A stretch of 64,000 nucleotides of DNA from Chrysogorgia sp. JL179-B06. Lineage: Eukaryota; Cnidaria; Anthozoa; Scleralcyonacea; Chrysogorgiidae. The notes below the pieces were generated by a model. It was not told where the DNA came from, made no database searches, and worked only from the letters and a program-made list of their open reading frames with translations. The translations under genes and the position numbers were made by a program. This document shows positions 1 to 8,164 of this stretch, piece after piece. Each line of letters opens with the position of its first letter. The stretch's first letter is position 1. Location: the NCBI GenBank assembly GCA_035772405.1, contig JAYKKM010000378.1, positions 2,618,501 through 2,682,500 on the forward strand, written 5' to 3'.

Positions 1-90
1 ATCTTTTTAAACACCTCAAACTCTATAAGGCTGCCAAGTTTCGTGATAGTATCATAAAACGCACAATTTTTTCTTCTACTATACCTCACA

Positions 91-2100
91 CACTGTTATT
101 TTGAACGAGTAGTTTTAACTCTTTTAAGAGGATCAAAGTTAACTCCATGCGGGTGAGTTATTTTACAGGAGTTATTTTAACTCTACTTTTTGGAGTACCG
201 TATCTGAAAGTTATCCCTTACGCCGGAGTTAACCGTCTCAACTGGGGTTACGCAAACTCTTTTAGAGGAGTTAAAACTTGTCGGAGTTATTTAAACTCTA
301 TTTTGGGGGTGAATTCCTGAGATAAGATCTCAATCATAACAAACACGATCAAAATACACGCGTAAACAACAATTTGTGTTTTTGTGTTCTTTATTTGTTT
401 TATTAAATAATATTTAATGATAATTTTTAATACAGACCGCTAAGGCCTATAGCCTACGTATAGACGGCGGAATATTCAGTGCAGATTAATCAGGGACGGA
501 TACGGAGAGTCTGCACGCTGCATGCTAGCTAAGGCCCGGTTCAATCGTCGAACTTATCATTCTTCCGAACCTAATTCAGCGAGTTTGAATAATTAAGTTC
601 GACTCGAGCTGTCGGGAATTTCGACTTCGTTTGGTTGATAGGCTCGACAACTAATTCAAACGTCATACTTCTCATGAACCGAACCTATATACGGCCGAAT
701 ATTTTTTTCGGAGTTTCGGAATTTGGTGTATTTTAAAAATGGTAAAATGCCCGGCAATATTATTGCACAAACACCTCAATGGGATATTTATTATATTTAA
801 TACTTGTGTTTCATGATTTGTAAAGTATTTTCAAAGCCATTAAAATCTATCTTCCGGGGGTATATGAAAACTCGACAAAGAAGCCAGCAAAATACTTGAT
901 TGGAGAAAAATTACAAACAGCGAAAACCTGTCAATCAAGTTTTTAGCGGCAGTTAAAACTTAATTAAAATTTCGTTTGCGCCTCGGCAGTCGGCAAAGAA
1001 AGTTCTAAGAGATGATGAATTGTAAAATGTATATTACTATTATGACAGAAAAGTACATTGCTTAAAGTTATTCCTCGCTGCTGTCCAGAACTTGAATCGT
1101 TTAATTAATCGTGGCGAACCTGACGACTGGTCGAAGCTTGAAGAACCAGAACCGACTTCAGGCAAATTGCCATCACCGAACGAAAACGAGCAGTCCTGAG
1201 AACATGGTTGATGCCGGTTTTGAAAGGGAGGACAAATTGGTGGATAAAGACTGTAAAACTCGTTCTTCGGTCTTGTCGATGCTTTCATTTCCTCGACGTG
1301 TTTAATACCGCTCAACTTCAGGGACATGTCTTTCAAGTTTGTTGCTGTTCGGACGCTTCAGAATAATTGTCCAAAGCGAGGTCCAAAGACTTCAAATTTA
1401 TTTGTCAAGCCAACCCAATGATGTTTAATTAATGGTCGACATTCGCGTGGCGTAGTGTGGAAATCATTATCCGACGAACGGAATATACATAATATGATTG
1501 GTGAAGCGACCAGATATGAGTTTGGCCAAGTGGTTGTCGCTGTTATACCAAACTATTTCGGAGCTTGGGGCTGATTGCTGTCAAATAAAATCGCGAATCT
1601 GGTTCCTGGCGAGATAAGACTTGAAAAAAGCGACCGGGCAATGTGGGCCTTTTGTGGCGTACATTTTGGGAGAAAAAAGGCTCTGTCAGCCAACTGTCGA
1701 CGTACTCGTTTACCTCAGGAGCTAGCGGCTGCGAAGGACATTCACTCATATAAACACGAGCCAAAAACTATCTCGCTTACCGAGCTATGGCTCGCCTCCA
1801 CGCAAGTTTATCAGGAAGAGACCGATATTGAGTTATTTTATTTATACAAACTTGTGTTAAGTAAAAATATTTGTTACGATAGTGTTTAAAATAAAGACAT
1901 GCAAATGCATTTGACTCGAAATCATGGAGTTTATTTTTATATTTTAACCCTAATTTCTGGAGTAAAATTAACTCTTCATTGCCGAGTTATTTTTAACTCT
2001 GAAAAGAAGAGTAACATTTAACTCCAAAAATCGGATTGTTCTGAACTCAAAATTTAAACCCCGATTCTGGAGTTAAAACTACTCGTTGAAAATAACAGTG
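91..2100 (+). mobile_element. CACTG-ended DNA transposon, copy A (non-autonomous)
   Basis: Seen: the element starts CACTGTTATTTT and ends in the inverted form AAAATAACAGTG. Both ends carry many copies of short GAGTTAAAA / TTTTAACTC subterminal motifs. The flanking dinucleotide is CA on both sides, a possible 2-bp target duplication. A second copy lies in opposite orientation at 22102-24064, which confirms the boundaries. Known: CACTA/EnSpm-type and Chapaev-type elements begin CACTG or CACTA and have subterminal motif arrays. Inference: a CACTA-like element lacking a recognisable transposase. The superfamily is tentative; the element boundaries are well supported. Confidence 0.75.
1575..1889 (+). 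CDS. Short reading frame conserved in both CACTG elements
   Basis: Unrecognised product of about 104 residues. The C-terminal two thirds (from GEIRLEKSD to NICYDSV) is kept almost unchanged in the inverted copy at 22313-22693. The two differ by an 18-base in-frame indel and a few substitutions. AATAAA follows the stop by a few bases in both copies, so it could be the last exon of an element-encoded or captured gene. No domain is visible and the frame could be chance; confidence in coding is low. Confidence 0.25.
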   Translation: MLSNKIANLVPGEIRLEKSDRAMWAFCGVHFGRKKALSANCRRTRLPQELAAAKDIHSYKHEPKTISLTELWLASTQVYQEETDIELFYLYKLVLSKNICYDSV

Positions 2101-2129
2101 CAGCTATTAGTATTTTCGCGAGGTTACGT

Positions 2130-2135
2130 GTTTTC
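2130..2135. repeat. Polinton target-site duplication, left
   Basis: GTTTTC directly abuts the first AG of the left terminal repeat and is repeated exactly at 20431-20436. Six-base duplications are the rule for Polintons. Confidence 0.95.
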
Positions 2136-2313
2136 AGTAGTAAGATAAAGAGAGTCCGAACCCATTTTAAAATGGGTCCGGACCCCGACCTCCTCTCGCA
2201 ATAGGTTTAACTCTACAGTCGAGATCCATTTCCCGAACACATCCCGAACCCGTTCCCGACCCCGTTCCGACTCCTAAATTCCAAGATGGCCGTTCCATTT
2301 CCCCAACATTTCC
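2136..2313 (+). repeat. Polinton left terminal inverted repeat (178 bp)
   Basis: Identical base for base to the reverse complement of 20253-20430, then diverges abruptly. It contains a perfect 18-bp palindrome (ACCCATTTTAAAATGGGT, 2160-2177) and a run of related CCCGAAC/CCCGAC motifs that could bind the integrase or a terminal protein (inference). Confidence 0.95.
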
Positions 2314-2400
2314 AAAACATTTCCACAACATGTCCCCAACATTTTCCATAAAAAAAAAAACAACCAGATTTCCAGTTTTGTTTTCTAACTAGAGATAAAA

Positions 2401-2640
2401 ATGGGATGTCTATCTAGCAAAGACAAGAGTCAAAAACAACCAGTTCGAACCAACCAACCACCACGTGACATGACTATGAACACACATCGAAGAGTGAAAC
2501 TTGGAGTGAAGTTCGGGAAAGAGAATGGAACGGTAGAGTTGGATGTCCTAGCTGGGTATGAGAGTCATGTAGACAAAAAGTTTGAGAATGTAGAGTCGAA
2601 AGTGGTTGAGAATGTAGAGTCGAAAGCGGTTGAGGAATGA
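2401..2640 (+). CDS. Small protein with N-myristoylation/palmitoylation-type N-terminus
   Basis: Unrecognised 79-residue protein, the first gene inside the left terminal repeat and the only plus-strand one at that end. It begins MGCLSSKD: Gly2 plus Ser6 match the N-myristoyltransferase consensus and Cys3 is a typical palmitoylation site, so membrane anchoring is likely (inference). The middle is basic (HRRVKLGVKFGK). The tail holds two imperfect copies of NVESKVVE. It converges on the 249-residue gene at 2686-3435 and the two share the hairpin at 2651-2680. No enzymatic motif is seen. It could be a membrane-associated virion or assembly factor. Confidence 0.75.
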   Translation: MGCLSSKDKSQKQPVRTNQPPRDMTMNTHRRVKLGVKFGKENGTVELDVLAGYESHVDKKFENVESKVVENVESKAVEE

Positions 2641-2650
2641 ATAGTAAAAT

Positions 2651-2680
2651 ATTTTATAATTTGAAAAAAAATTATAAAAT
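2651..2680. terminator. Hairpin between convergent genes
   Basis: Perfect 12-bp stem ATTTTATAATTT / AAATTATAAAAT with a 6-base loop, lying between two converging genes. It matches the pattern of hairpins at the ends of other gene blocks in this element. Confidence 0.6.
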
Positions 2681-2685
2681 GCTCT

Positions 2686-3435
2686 TCACTTGTTTCGCTG
2701 GTTAATCCACTCTGATGCAAAACACCAATCTAAGTACTTCACATACCTCCCTCTCCAATACTCATCCTCTTCTACTCTCTCGTAGTCTTTTTGTAGACTA
2801 ACTCTTCTACGTGCTTGTTCGTCTATATGATTTCTGTTGTAAATGACTATTTGTTCAAGTCTATATCTCTCACCTCTACCTTGTTGATAGTGAAACTCTT
2901 CCCACTTTTTGTGGTGTATGTTACACTCGTCTTTGTTAGACTTGTTTAACCTTCTCCACTCCCACTCTTCATAGTTTTCACACTCTTCACAGTGATATCC
3001 TAGTGTCTCACACTCTTCACACTGTAGACAGTCTCTAACCAAGTTGTTAAACACAAACACACAGTTCTTTTTTGGAATTCTAAGACCATTCTCTTCGCTA
3101 ACGTATACACCATGTCGTTCGAGTAGTTTGGAAAGCACGAAGTGAAGGTTGAAGAAAGGTTTTTTAACATGTGGAGAAGTACTACTAGTGAAACCACTCT
3201 CTAGAGATATAAAGTTTTTCTTTAGTCTCTCAATGTGTTTTTCTATGTTTACTTTTTTACCCACTTTCTCAACTAGACTAATGAAACTTTTAGAATGAGC
3301 CACGCTGTTCGCGTTCTTTTCGAGAGGTTTTACATTTGGTGTTTTTGTTATTTTGTGTTCAAGTTCCTCACCACACTCTACACAAAACAGTGACGCTTGG
3401 ATTTCCTCTAAATGTTCGTGATCACATCCATCCAT
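2686..3435 (-). CDS. Zinc-ribbon protein, possibly a late-transcription-factor (VLTF3-like) protein
   Basis: 249 residues. Near the N-terminus C4 and H6 or H8 are followed by C18-x2-C21-G, a zinc ribbon of TFIIB/VLTF type. A central FNLHFVLSKLLERHG segment around residue 95 and an aromatic, charged C-terminus follow. A second cysteine cluster (CEECETLGYHCEEC) lies near residue 140. Known: nucleocytoplasmic large DNA viruses encode VLTF3-like late transcription factors with a terminal zinc ribbon. The resemblance is by eye only. An upstream TATAATGTAATAAAG box lies 5 bases before the ATG. If the assignment holds, it would be the regulator reading the element's TATAATAAA boxes (inference). Otherwise it is an unassigned zinc-binding protein. 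Confidence 0.6.
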   Translation of the reverse strand: MDGCDHEHLEEIQASLFCVECGEELEHKITKTPNVKPLEKNANSVAHSKSFISLVEKVGKKVNIEKHIERLKKNFISLESGFTSSTSPHVKKPFFNLHFVLSKLLERHGVYVSEENGLRIPKKNCVFVFNNLVRDCLQCEECETLGYHCEECENYEEWEWRRLNKSNKDECNIHHKKWEEFHYQQGRGERYRLEQIVIYNRNHIDEQARRRVSLQKDYERVEEDEYWRGRYVKYLDWCFASEWINQRNK

Positions 3436-3464
3436 TTCTTTATTACATTATAGAGTGTTTAAAA

Positions 3465-3956
3465 CTAGTCTTCTTTTTCTTCTTGTTTCTCACTCTTAGT
3501 ATGACTATACATATGTTTTCCTACAGTGAGACCACCAGAGAGTAGTCCAAAGAACGGAATCATTGGTGTTAGTTTTGACATGAGACTTTTCAAGTCTTTG
3601 TTAAGATACGGATCTCTTTTGAGTTCTTTCTCCATCTCATCAGGTTTCTCAACTGCGTCGAGACCACCCATCAACATTGCGAACTTCGCTAAAAACATAT
3701 CACACAAAAAGATTGTGCTTTTCTCTTGAACTTCAGCCTCATACTTGGCGTACAACTTTAGCACGGTCTTTGCGTTCGCTTTTCTAATGTACGCTTCACT
3801 TTTTTTTATTTCACCATCACTCGCTAAAAGTAAAAGTTCCTCTCTTTTTCTATCGACGTCTTTTCGCATGTCTTCCGCTAGACTATCGTCGTCGAATCCT
3901 TTTTCTGTGTTCTTGTTCACATCTTTCGCAGAGTTAGTTAAATCTTCTGGGTTCAT
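3465..3956 (-). CDS. Unassigned protein with C-terminal hydrophobic segment
   Basis: 163 residues, not recognised. The N-terminal half is highly charged (lysine, aspartate, glutamate) and probably helical. A hydrophobic stretch near residues 128-148 (LTPMIPFFGLLSGGLTVG) could be a membrane anchor, followed by a charged tail ending EKQEEKED. Its start lies 4 bases downstream of the ATPase stop, so the two are probably expressed together. No catalytic motif is visible. A virion or membrane-associated role is possible but unproven. Confidence 0.7.
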   Translation of the reverse strand: MNPEDLTNSAKDVNKNTEKGFDDDSLAEDMRKDVDRKREELLLLASDGEIKKSEAYIRKANAKTVLKLYAKYEAEVQEKSTIFLCDMFLAKFAMLMGGLDAVEKPDEMEKELKRDPYLNKDLKSLMSKLTPMIPFFGLLSGGLTVGKHMYSHTKSEKQEEKED

Positions 3957-3959
3957 TCT

Positions 3960-4559
3960 TTATTTAGGAGAGATGACTTCATACCCATATGGATGTCTAA
4001 GATTTATCTCTAAACATGCGTGTTTCTTCTCTCTTAGCTCTTTTGTGATACATATCACATCTTCTTTGGAAACACCATTCAAGTAGTCGTTGATAAGCTC
4101 TATCATATCTTTTTTGTTTGTGTTATGAAAACTTGTTATTCTCGAAATGTTCTCTCGATAAGGTTTCGCAATACTTGTCATCTGTTGTGTTAAAACAATA
4201 GTAGACAATCCATAATGTCTACCAGAGTAGCCTAACTTGACAAGTTCACTAGTTCTGTTTTTCACATCTTGTCCACTTGCACAATCATCTAGAATAATAA
4301 GTGTGTTCGTGCCGGTGTATACGTTAGCGACGTATTTCATCATCGTGTTCACATTGTCCTGTTCAACAGGTAGAACAATGAAGTTTACGTCGTGAAAATA
4401 TTTCCATTTATGGTACGTCGTGTTCCAGAGTATGGTAGGACAAAGAAGAACAATGTAGTCAAATGTTCCTTTGAAATGTTTTTCTAACATCTCTAAGAGA
4501 TAGAAAGTTTTTCCACAATAGGTTGGTCCTACTATTAACATGTTAAACGGGATATCCAT
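3960..4559 (-). CDS. Genome-packaging ATPase (FtsK/HerA, A32-like)
   Basis: 199 residues. Walker A is GPTYCGKT (11-18), Walker B is LIILDD (87-92), and a glutamine-bearing sensor strand VLTQQ spans 122-126, followed by an arginine-containing region. This order and the compact length match Polinton, adenovirus-like and poxvirus A32-type packaging ATPases, which pump genomic DNA into preformed jelly-roll capsids. The gene lies between the capsid gene and the 163-residue gene, all on minus, as expected for a morphogenesis block. All motifs are intact, so this copy is potentially functional. Confidence 0.93.
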   Translation of the reverse strand: MDIPFNMLIVGPTYCGKTFYLLEMLEKHFKGTFDYIVLLCPTILWNTTYHKWKYFHDVNFIVLPVEQDNVNTMMKYVANVYTGTNTLIILDDCASGQDVKNRTSELVKLGYSGRHYGLSTIVLTQQMTSIAKPYRENISRITSFHNTNKKDMIELINDYLNGVSKEDVICITKELREKKHACLEINLRHPYGYEVISPK

Positions 4560-4572
4560 CTTTTATTTTTAG

Positions 4573-4600
4573 TTTTTCTTATACTTCGATATAAGAAAAA
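4573..4600 (-). terminator. Hairpin after the major capsid gene
   Basis: Perfect 11-bp stem TTTTTCTTATA / TATAAGAAAAA with a 6-base loop, starting 18 bases past the capsid stop codon and before the ATPase start. Confidence 0.6.
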
Positions 4601-4617
4601 TACGTGTTAGTTTTAAT

Positions 4618-5856
4618 TTAGTACTGGATACTTTGTAGATTTCCTGACGCAATGTTTAACAACGCGTCTGATAGTACAAATATGTGACATATCAAGTCGG
4701 TGGTTGTGACACGTTTTGTGATCTCAAGCAAGATCCCACTCTGCGTGTTCATAATTTTCTTTCCTGATCCATGTACTTTTTGATCTTTAGTACTTCGCAA
4801 GTCTATTACTAATGCAAAGCTATCTTTGTAGAACTCCCTATGTGTGACACTTTGGTCGACTTGACCAAATAGACGTTCGGCTTCAGAGTAGTACCTTGAC
4901 TTTGGAATTCCTTGACTATAGATTTCGTTAGGAATTCCTTCGATAGTTACTTTTACACTGTCGATGTTAGGGTACACAAACTCTTCGGAGTCAGTAATTG
5001 TAGCTTTGGTGAATAACAACACCACAGCTTTCATACTTTTTCGTGGTAAGTTAATGTTTTCGTTAATTAGGGTCTCATCTTTCCCCCACGGACTCCTTTT
5101 CATGAGTGTAACATGTTCGTACGGTAGTGACTTTCCAACCATGTACAAACTTGTAATCTCACTCGCGAGGTCCAAGTTGTCTATTGTTTCATACTCGAGT
5201 TCTAGATTCTCTAGAGAGTACCCTCCAACAGCACTGCCAGATTGTGCCACCATGATATCAGTAGCACTTGGTAACTTGATAGCGAATTGTAGATTGTTAC
5301 TCATGGAGTACGGAGCGTACAATCCAGAGTCTCCCAAAATTTTGTCAAGTGATATTTTTTGTTTTGTGCCAAAAACACTAAACACTAGTGCGTCAGAAAC
5401 TTTTGATGTGTTTCCACTTGCAGCTCCACTGTCATCCTTTGACACTAACTTTCGCAAGTTCTCTCCAGCAACACCGAGCTCCATCATCTCATCTCGTTCA
5501 CTCTCAGATTTCCAGAGGTCTCTGTAAACAGCGATAGTAGACTCGCCAACGTTTTGTACTGTACCACCACTATTCCATATTCTCGGGAAAGGTGTGTTGT
5601 TGTGTAACCATTTCCACATACTTTGATCGTTCTTGAAGGTGGTGCTGGTAATGTCAGTCGAGAGTATGTTGTTGTTTCGAAAATAGATGTCTACTCTTGT
5701 TACATCACCTTGTTGTGTTTGAACTGGATCAAACTCAAACTTACTTAGCGTTGCATACGGATATTTCTTCAGGAGATCTGACTTTGCTTTCTGAATAGCA
5801 ATCTCAGAATTTTTTATTGCCTTGTCATAGTTTTCACCGTAATAGGCTCGTATCAT
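4618..5856 (-). pseudogene. Chimeric frame: foreign 101-residue N-terminus fused to the major capsid C-terminal part
   Basis: A 412-residue open frame of two origins. Residues 1-101 are identical to the start of the 456-residue protein at 9953-11323. Residues 102-412 are the C-terminal part of a double jelly-roll major capsid protein, with the family hallmarks VYRDLW early, LLFTKA in the middle, HGSGKK near 350 and a C-terminus ending LQSIQY. The true capsid N-terminus is the separate frame at 6092-6379. A 542-bp inverted duplicate (5552-6093) has been inserted between the halves, bringing its own promoter and start. The fusion is in frame, so a hybrid protein could be made. It would lack the first strands of the N-terminal jelly roll and probably cannot build a normal capsid (inference). 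Confidence 0.88.
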
Positions 5857-6093
5857 TTTATTTGTAGTATAAATAAAATGAAGAAACTAATAGTGTTTAT
5901 TGAAAATAGTAAGAAAACAGTCACGTTGGATAGGAGTTTAGTGCTCCTAAAGAACTCAACTCTCGTCGTAAAGTCAGCAAGTGTGTTTTGGGATTACAAA
6001 AATGTAATTAAAGATTACAACGACGTTATTCAGTACAACTCACAAAAACATACGATACCTGAAGGTTACTGGTCTTTTGAAACTCTCGTGACT
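5552..6093 (-). repeat. 542-bp inverted copy of 9716-10257 inserted in the capsid gene
   Basis: Reverse complement of 9716-10257. The one base difference noticed is an ACT versus AGT codon near 6083. It carries the 21-bp divergent promoter, 101 codons of the 456-residue gene and 72 codons of the minor capsid gene. Both edges are abrupt and fall inside the major capsid gene. The intact genes at 9272-9931 and 9953-11323 show that the other copy is the source. Confidence 0.93.
5857..5877. promoter_or_regulatory. Duplicated divergent promoter
   Basis: The 21 bases between two outward-facing ATG codons are AT-rich with TATAAATAAA directly before the plus-strand ATG. Identical to 9932-9952. Here it would drive the chimeric capsid frame on minus and a truncated minor-capsid fragment on plus. 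Confidence 0.6.
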
Positions 6094-6117
6094 ATGCAAC
6101 TTCTCCAGCCATTTTAA
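5878..6117 (+). pseudogene. Truncated N-terminal fragment of the minor capsid gene
   Basis: Codons 1-72 repeat the start of the 219-residue gene at 9272-9931, with one Ser-to-Thr change near the end. At the duplication edge (6093) the frame runs into antisense major capsid sequence, adds seven unrelated residues and stops. It is a by-product of the inverted duplication and is unlikely to be functional. Confidence 0.88.
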
Positions 6118-6379
6118 TAGTCAGTTGGCTTTGTAAAAGTTTAGACAAGTTGTTCAAAAACCAACTCTTAGCGTTTGCATTTTTAAAGTCAAACAGGATG
6201 TGAAGACTTCCTGGAACCAAACACGAGTCTGGTTTGAGTTTTGGTATGTTAATGTAGAGTGTTTCGTTAGGATTAGCCTTGTTAGGATTCAAAGTCACGA
6301 CATGTCGTGTACGTGGACCTTTGATCGTACTCATACTAGATTTCTTTGCATGTGGTGATAGATCTTTAATACTACTCAT
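6092..6379 (-). pseudogene. Major capsid protein, N-terminal fragment
   Basis: 95 codons from an ATG preceded by CACTATAATAA, then a stop created at the insertion junction. It holds the family's N-terminal features: a polar leader, YINIPKL and LVPGSLHILFDF strands, and NLSKLLQSQL leading into the first jelly roll. The rest of the protein is at 4618-5551 on the same strand, beyond the 542-bp insert. Together the two parts have a length close to a normal Polinton major capsid. Little or nothing of the original appears lost at the junction, so the break looks like a simple insertion. Confidence 0.88.
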
Positions 6380-6396
6380 TTATTATAGTGTTTTTT

Positions 6397-6422
6397 TTTT
6401 TGTATTTTGGGAAATACAAAAA
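6397..6422 (-). terminator. Hairpin after the GIY-YIG gene
   Basis: Perfect 11-bp stem TTTTTGTATTT / AAATACAAAAA with a 4-base loop, between the GIY-YIG stop and the capsid promoter. Confidence 0.6.
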
Positions 6423-6435
6423 TCATATAATCTAG

Positions 6436-6954
6436 TTATTCTGTTAACTTTTTGTGGATACTAGATTTTTTGTGAGTTGATATGTTAGAGTAGCTACTCT
6501 TCCGTCCACATTTGCAAACTATTTTAGCTTTTTTCTTCTCGAGGAGTGTCTCTTTGTTAGCTAACCAATAGACTCGTTGGTACTCGAGAATTTTTTCTCC
6601 ATTTTTATCTCTATACTCTTTACAATATTTTTTTCTGTCGTATATTCCATCCTCGTTGAAGTGGAGTCCGGTTTTTCTCGAGTTCAGAGACGGCTCTAGT
6701 TTTAGTATGTAAGCTCCTTCTATCATTCTAAGGTCAAGTCTAGAACAGGATAGTTTCTCCATTTCGTAAATTTTCATATTAGTCCACTCCACCTCCTTTG
6801 CTTTTTTGTATAGCTTAGTGTTTTGTGTGAGCGGATTTTTAGATTTTGTCTTATGCTTTGCAAGACGTTGCTCTATAGTTTTAAATGTACAACCAATATA
6901 GATATCACTATCAAACATGTTATATATCATGTAGATTATTCCAGTAACGCTCAT
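6436..6954 (-). CDS. GIY-YIG endonuclease with C-terminal zinc-finger-like motif
   Basis: 172 residues. GIIY (5-8) and YIG (19-21) form the signature pair; R30, H34, the metal-ligand E79 and N91 are in the expected places. The C-terminus has C147-x-C149 and H161-x5-H167, resembling a small zinc finger for DNA binding. The intact catalytic set suggests an active nicking or double-strand endonuclease. GIY-YIG genes occur in Polintons, virophages and giant viruses, where they may act as homing-type nucleases or in genome processing. It lies directly upstream of the broken capsid gene on the same strand. The ATG is preceded by AACATAATAA. Confidence 0.88.
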   Translation of the reverse strand: MSVTGIIYMIYNMFDSDIYIGCTFKTIEQRLAKHKTKSKNPLTQNTKLYKKAKEVEWTNMKIYEMEKLSCSRLDLRMIEGAYILKLEPSLNSRKTGLHFNEDGIYDRKKYCKEYRDKNGEKILEYQRVYWLANKETLLEKKKAKIVCKCGRKSSYSNISTHKKSSIHKKLTE

Positions 6955-6992
6955 TTATTATGTTTTATTTTCTATCTCCATTTAAACTCATT

Positions 6993-8159
6993 TCATTTTT
7001 TACTTTTCCGATACTCATTCGCGACCCAAATAATCAAAACAACAACAACCCAAATATTTTTAGCTAACCACGCTAGACCGCTCGCACCAGCTTTTAGTAT
7101 AGTGTAAACGAAATTAGCGACTCCTACCATCCACGGCCCGAGCTTAGCTATCATATTTTTCACTACTTTCGCGAATGATAACGCTGCGTTCGCTCCTTTT
7201 GTGACTAATGTTCTCGTCCCGACTATAATGGTTGTGAGTAACCCTGCGACAGCAATACCTAGTGCAGAGACGCCAACTAAGTTCTCTTTAATCCATTCTT
7301 TCACTTTTTCTAGACGTGTTACGTCTTTCTCTTGTTCGCCACGCGTCTCTTCTATAGTCCGTTGTTGTTCGAAAGCGTCTACCACTGTGTCTATGTCGGT
7401 AGACTCTTGAGTAAGTCTCGCCGCTGTCTCTGGGTCACTGTCAAGGATTTTCGCACGAATCTCAACACCTCTTTCTTCGAATTCGTTAACCATGAGTTGA
7501 ATAGCACCTCGATCACCGACTCTACTCTCTGGTAGGATTGTAGTCGACGGATTAAGTACACCATTCACAACACGTCGATCCTCCTCGCTTAGTCGACCAA
7601 GAACATCGTCTGGAACTTGTACTTGATCAACAACAGAAATCATAGGTAAGTTGGAGGCTGTGTTAGTTTCACTTATCGCTGTCTCAATGAGTTTTTCAAA
7701 TTGTGAAACGGCATTAGAGTTTCTTTTTGCCGAGTTTTTCATGTACGTATCGTTCACATTGTTGAGAACTATTTTATCAGTGGAGGAATATCCACCGTTT
7801 TTGAGTCTTTCTTTGAAAAAGACTTTACCATCTTTCACAGTAGTCCGGTTTCTAAGTTCTATGACACTCTCGGAGAAAGGATTAAGTTTTTGTCCTTCAC
7901 GAGAGTCTTGCACGTATTTGTCAACTTGTACAAACACATCGTTCGCTGGATCACTCCCTGCCGCTAGTTCATCACCACCAAAATTTGTTTCGGCTAAAAG
8001 AAGACGGTTGATGTACGTGATCCTCTCGGTGAGTAGTGGGTCGTCGTCAGTCAGTAATCTATCGTTAAGATTGTCAAGAGTTGTGTCTAGTTCTTCGATA
8101 TCTAGAACATCATACTCTGGAAACCTTTCTTCCATCTCAAAAGCATCTTCACCTTCCAT
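6993..8159 (-). CDS. Large acidic protein with C-terminal membrane segments
   Basis: 388 residues, not assigned to a named family. The first 90 residues are very acidic. The middle is charged and probably helical, with polar stretches around 130-290. Three hydrophobic segments near 298-320, 340-364 and 367-380 suggest a membrane-inserted C-terminus, ending in basic EYRKSKK. It begins 6 bases after the integrase stop and has CTATAAATAAA next to its ATG. Polintons encode several unnamed membrane-spanning structural proteins, and this may be one. A virion membrane role is an inference. Confidence 0.8.
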   Translation of the reverse strand: MEGEDAFEMEERFPEYDVLDIEELDTTLDNLNDRLLTDDDPLLTERITYINRLLLAETNFGGDELAAGSDPANDVFVQVDKYVQDSREGQKLNPFSESVIELRNRTTVKDGKVFFKERLKNGGYSSTDKIVLNNVNDTYMKNSAKRNSNAVSQFEKLIETAISETNTASNLPMISVVDQVQVPDDVLGRLSEEDRRVVNGVLNPSTTILPESRVGDRGAIQLMVNEFEERGVEIRAKILDSDPETAARLTQESTDIDTVVDAFEQQRTIEETRGEQEKDVTRLEKVKEWIKENLVGVSALGIAVAGLLTTIIVGTRTLVTKGANAALSFAKVVKNMIAKLGPWMVGVANFVYTILKAGASGLAWLAKNIWVVVVLIIWVANEYRKSKK

Positions 8160-8164
8160 TTTAT

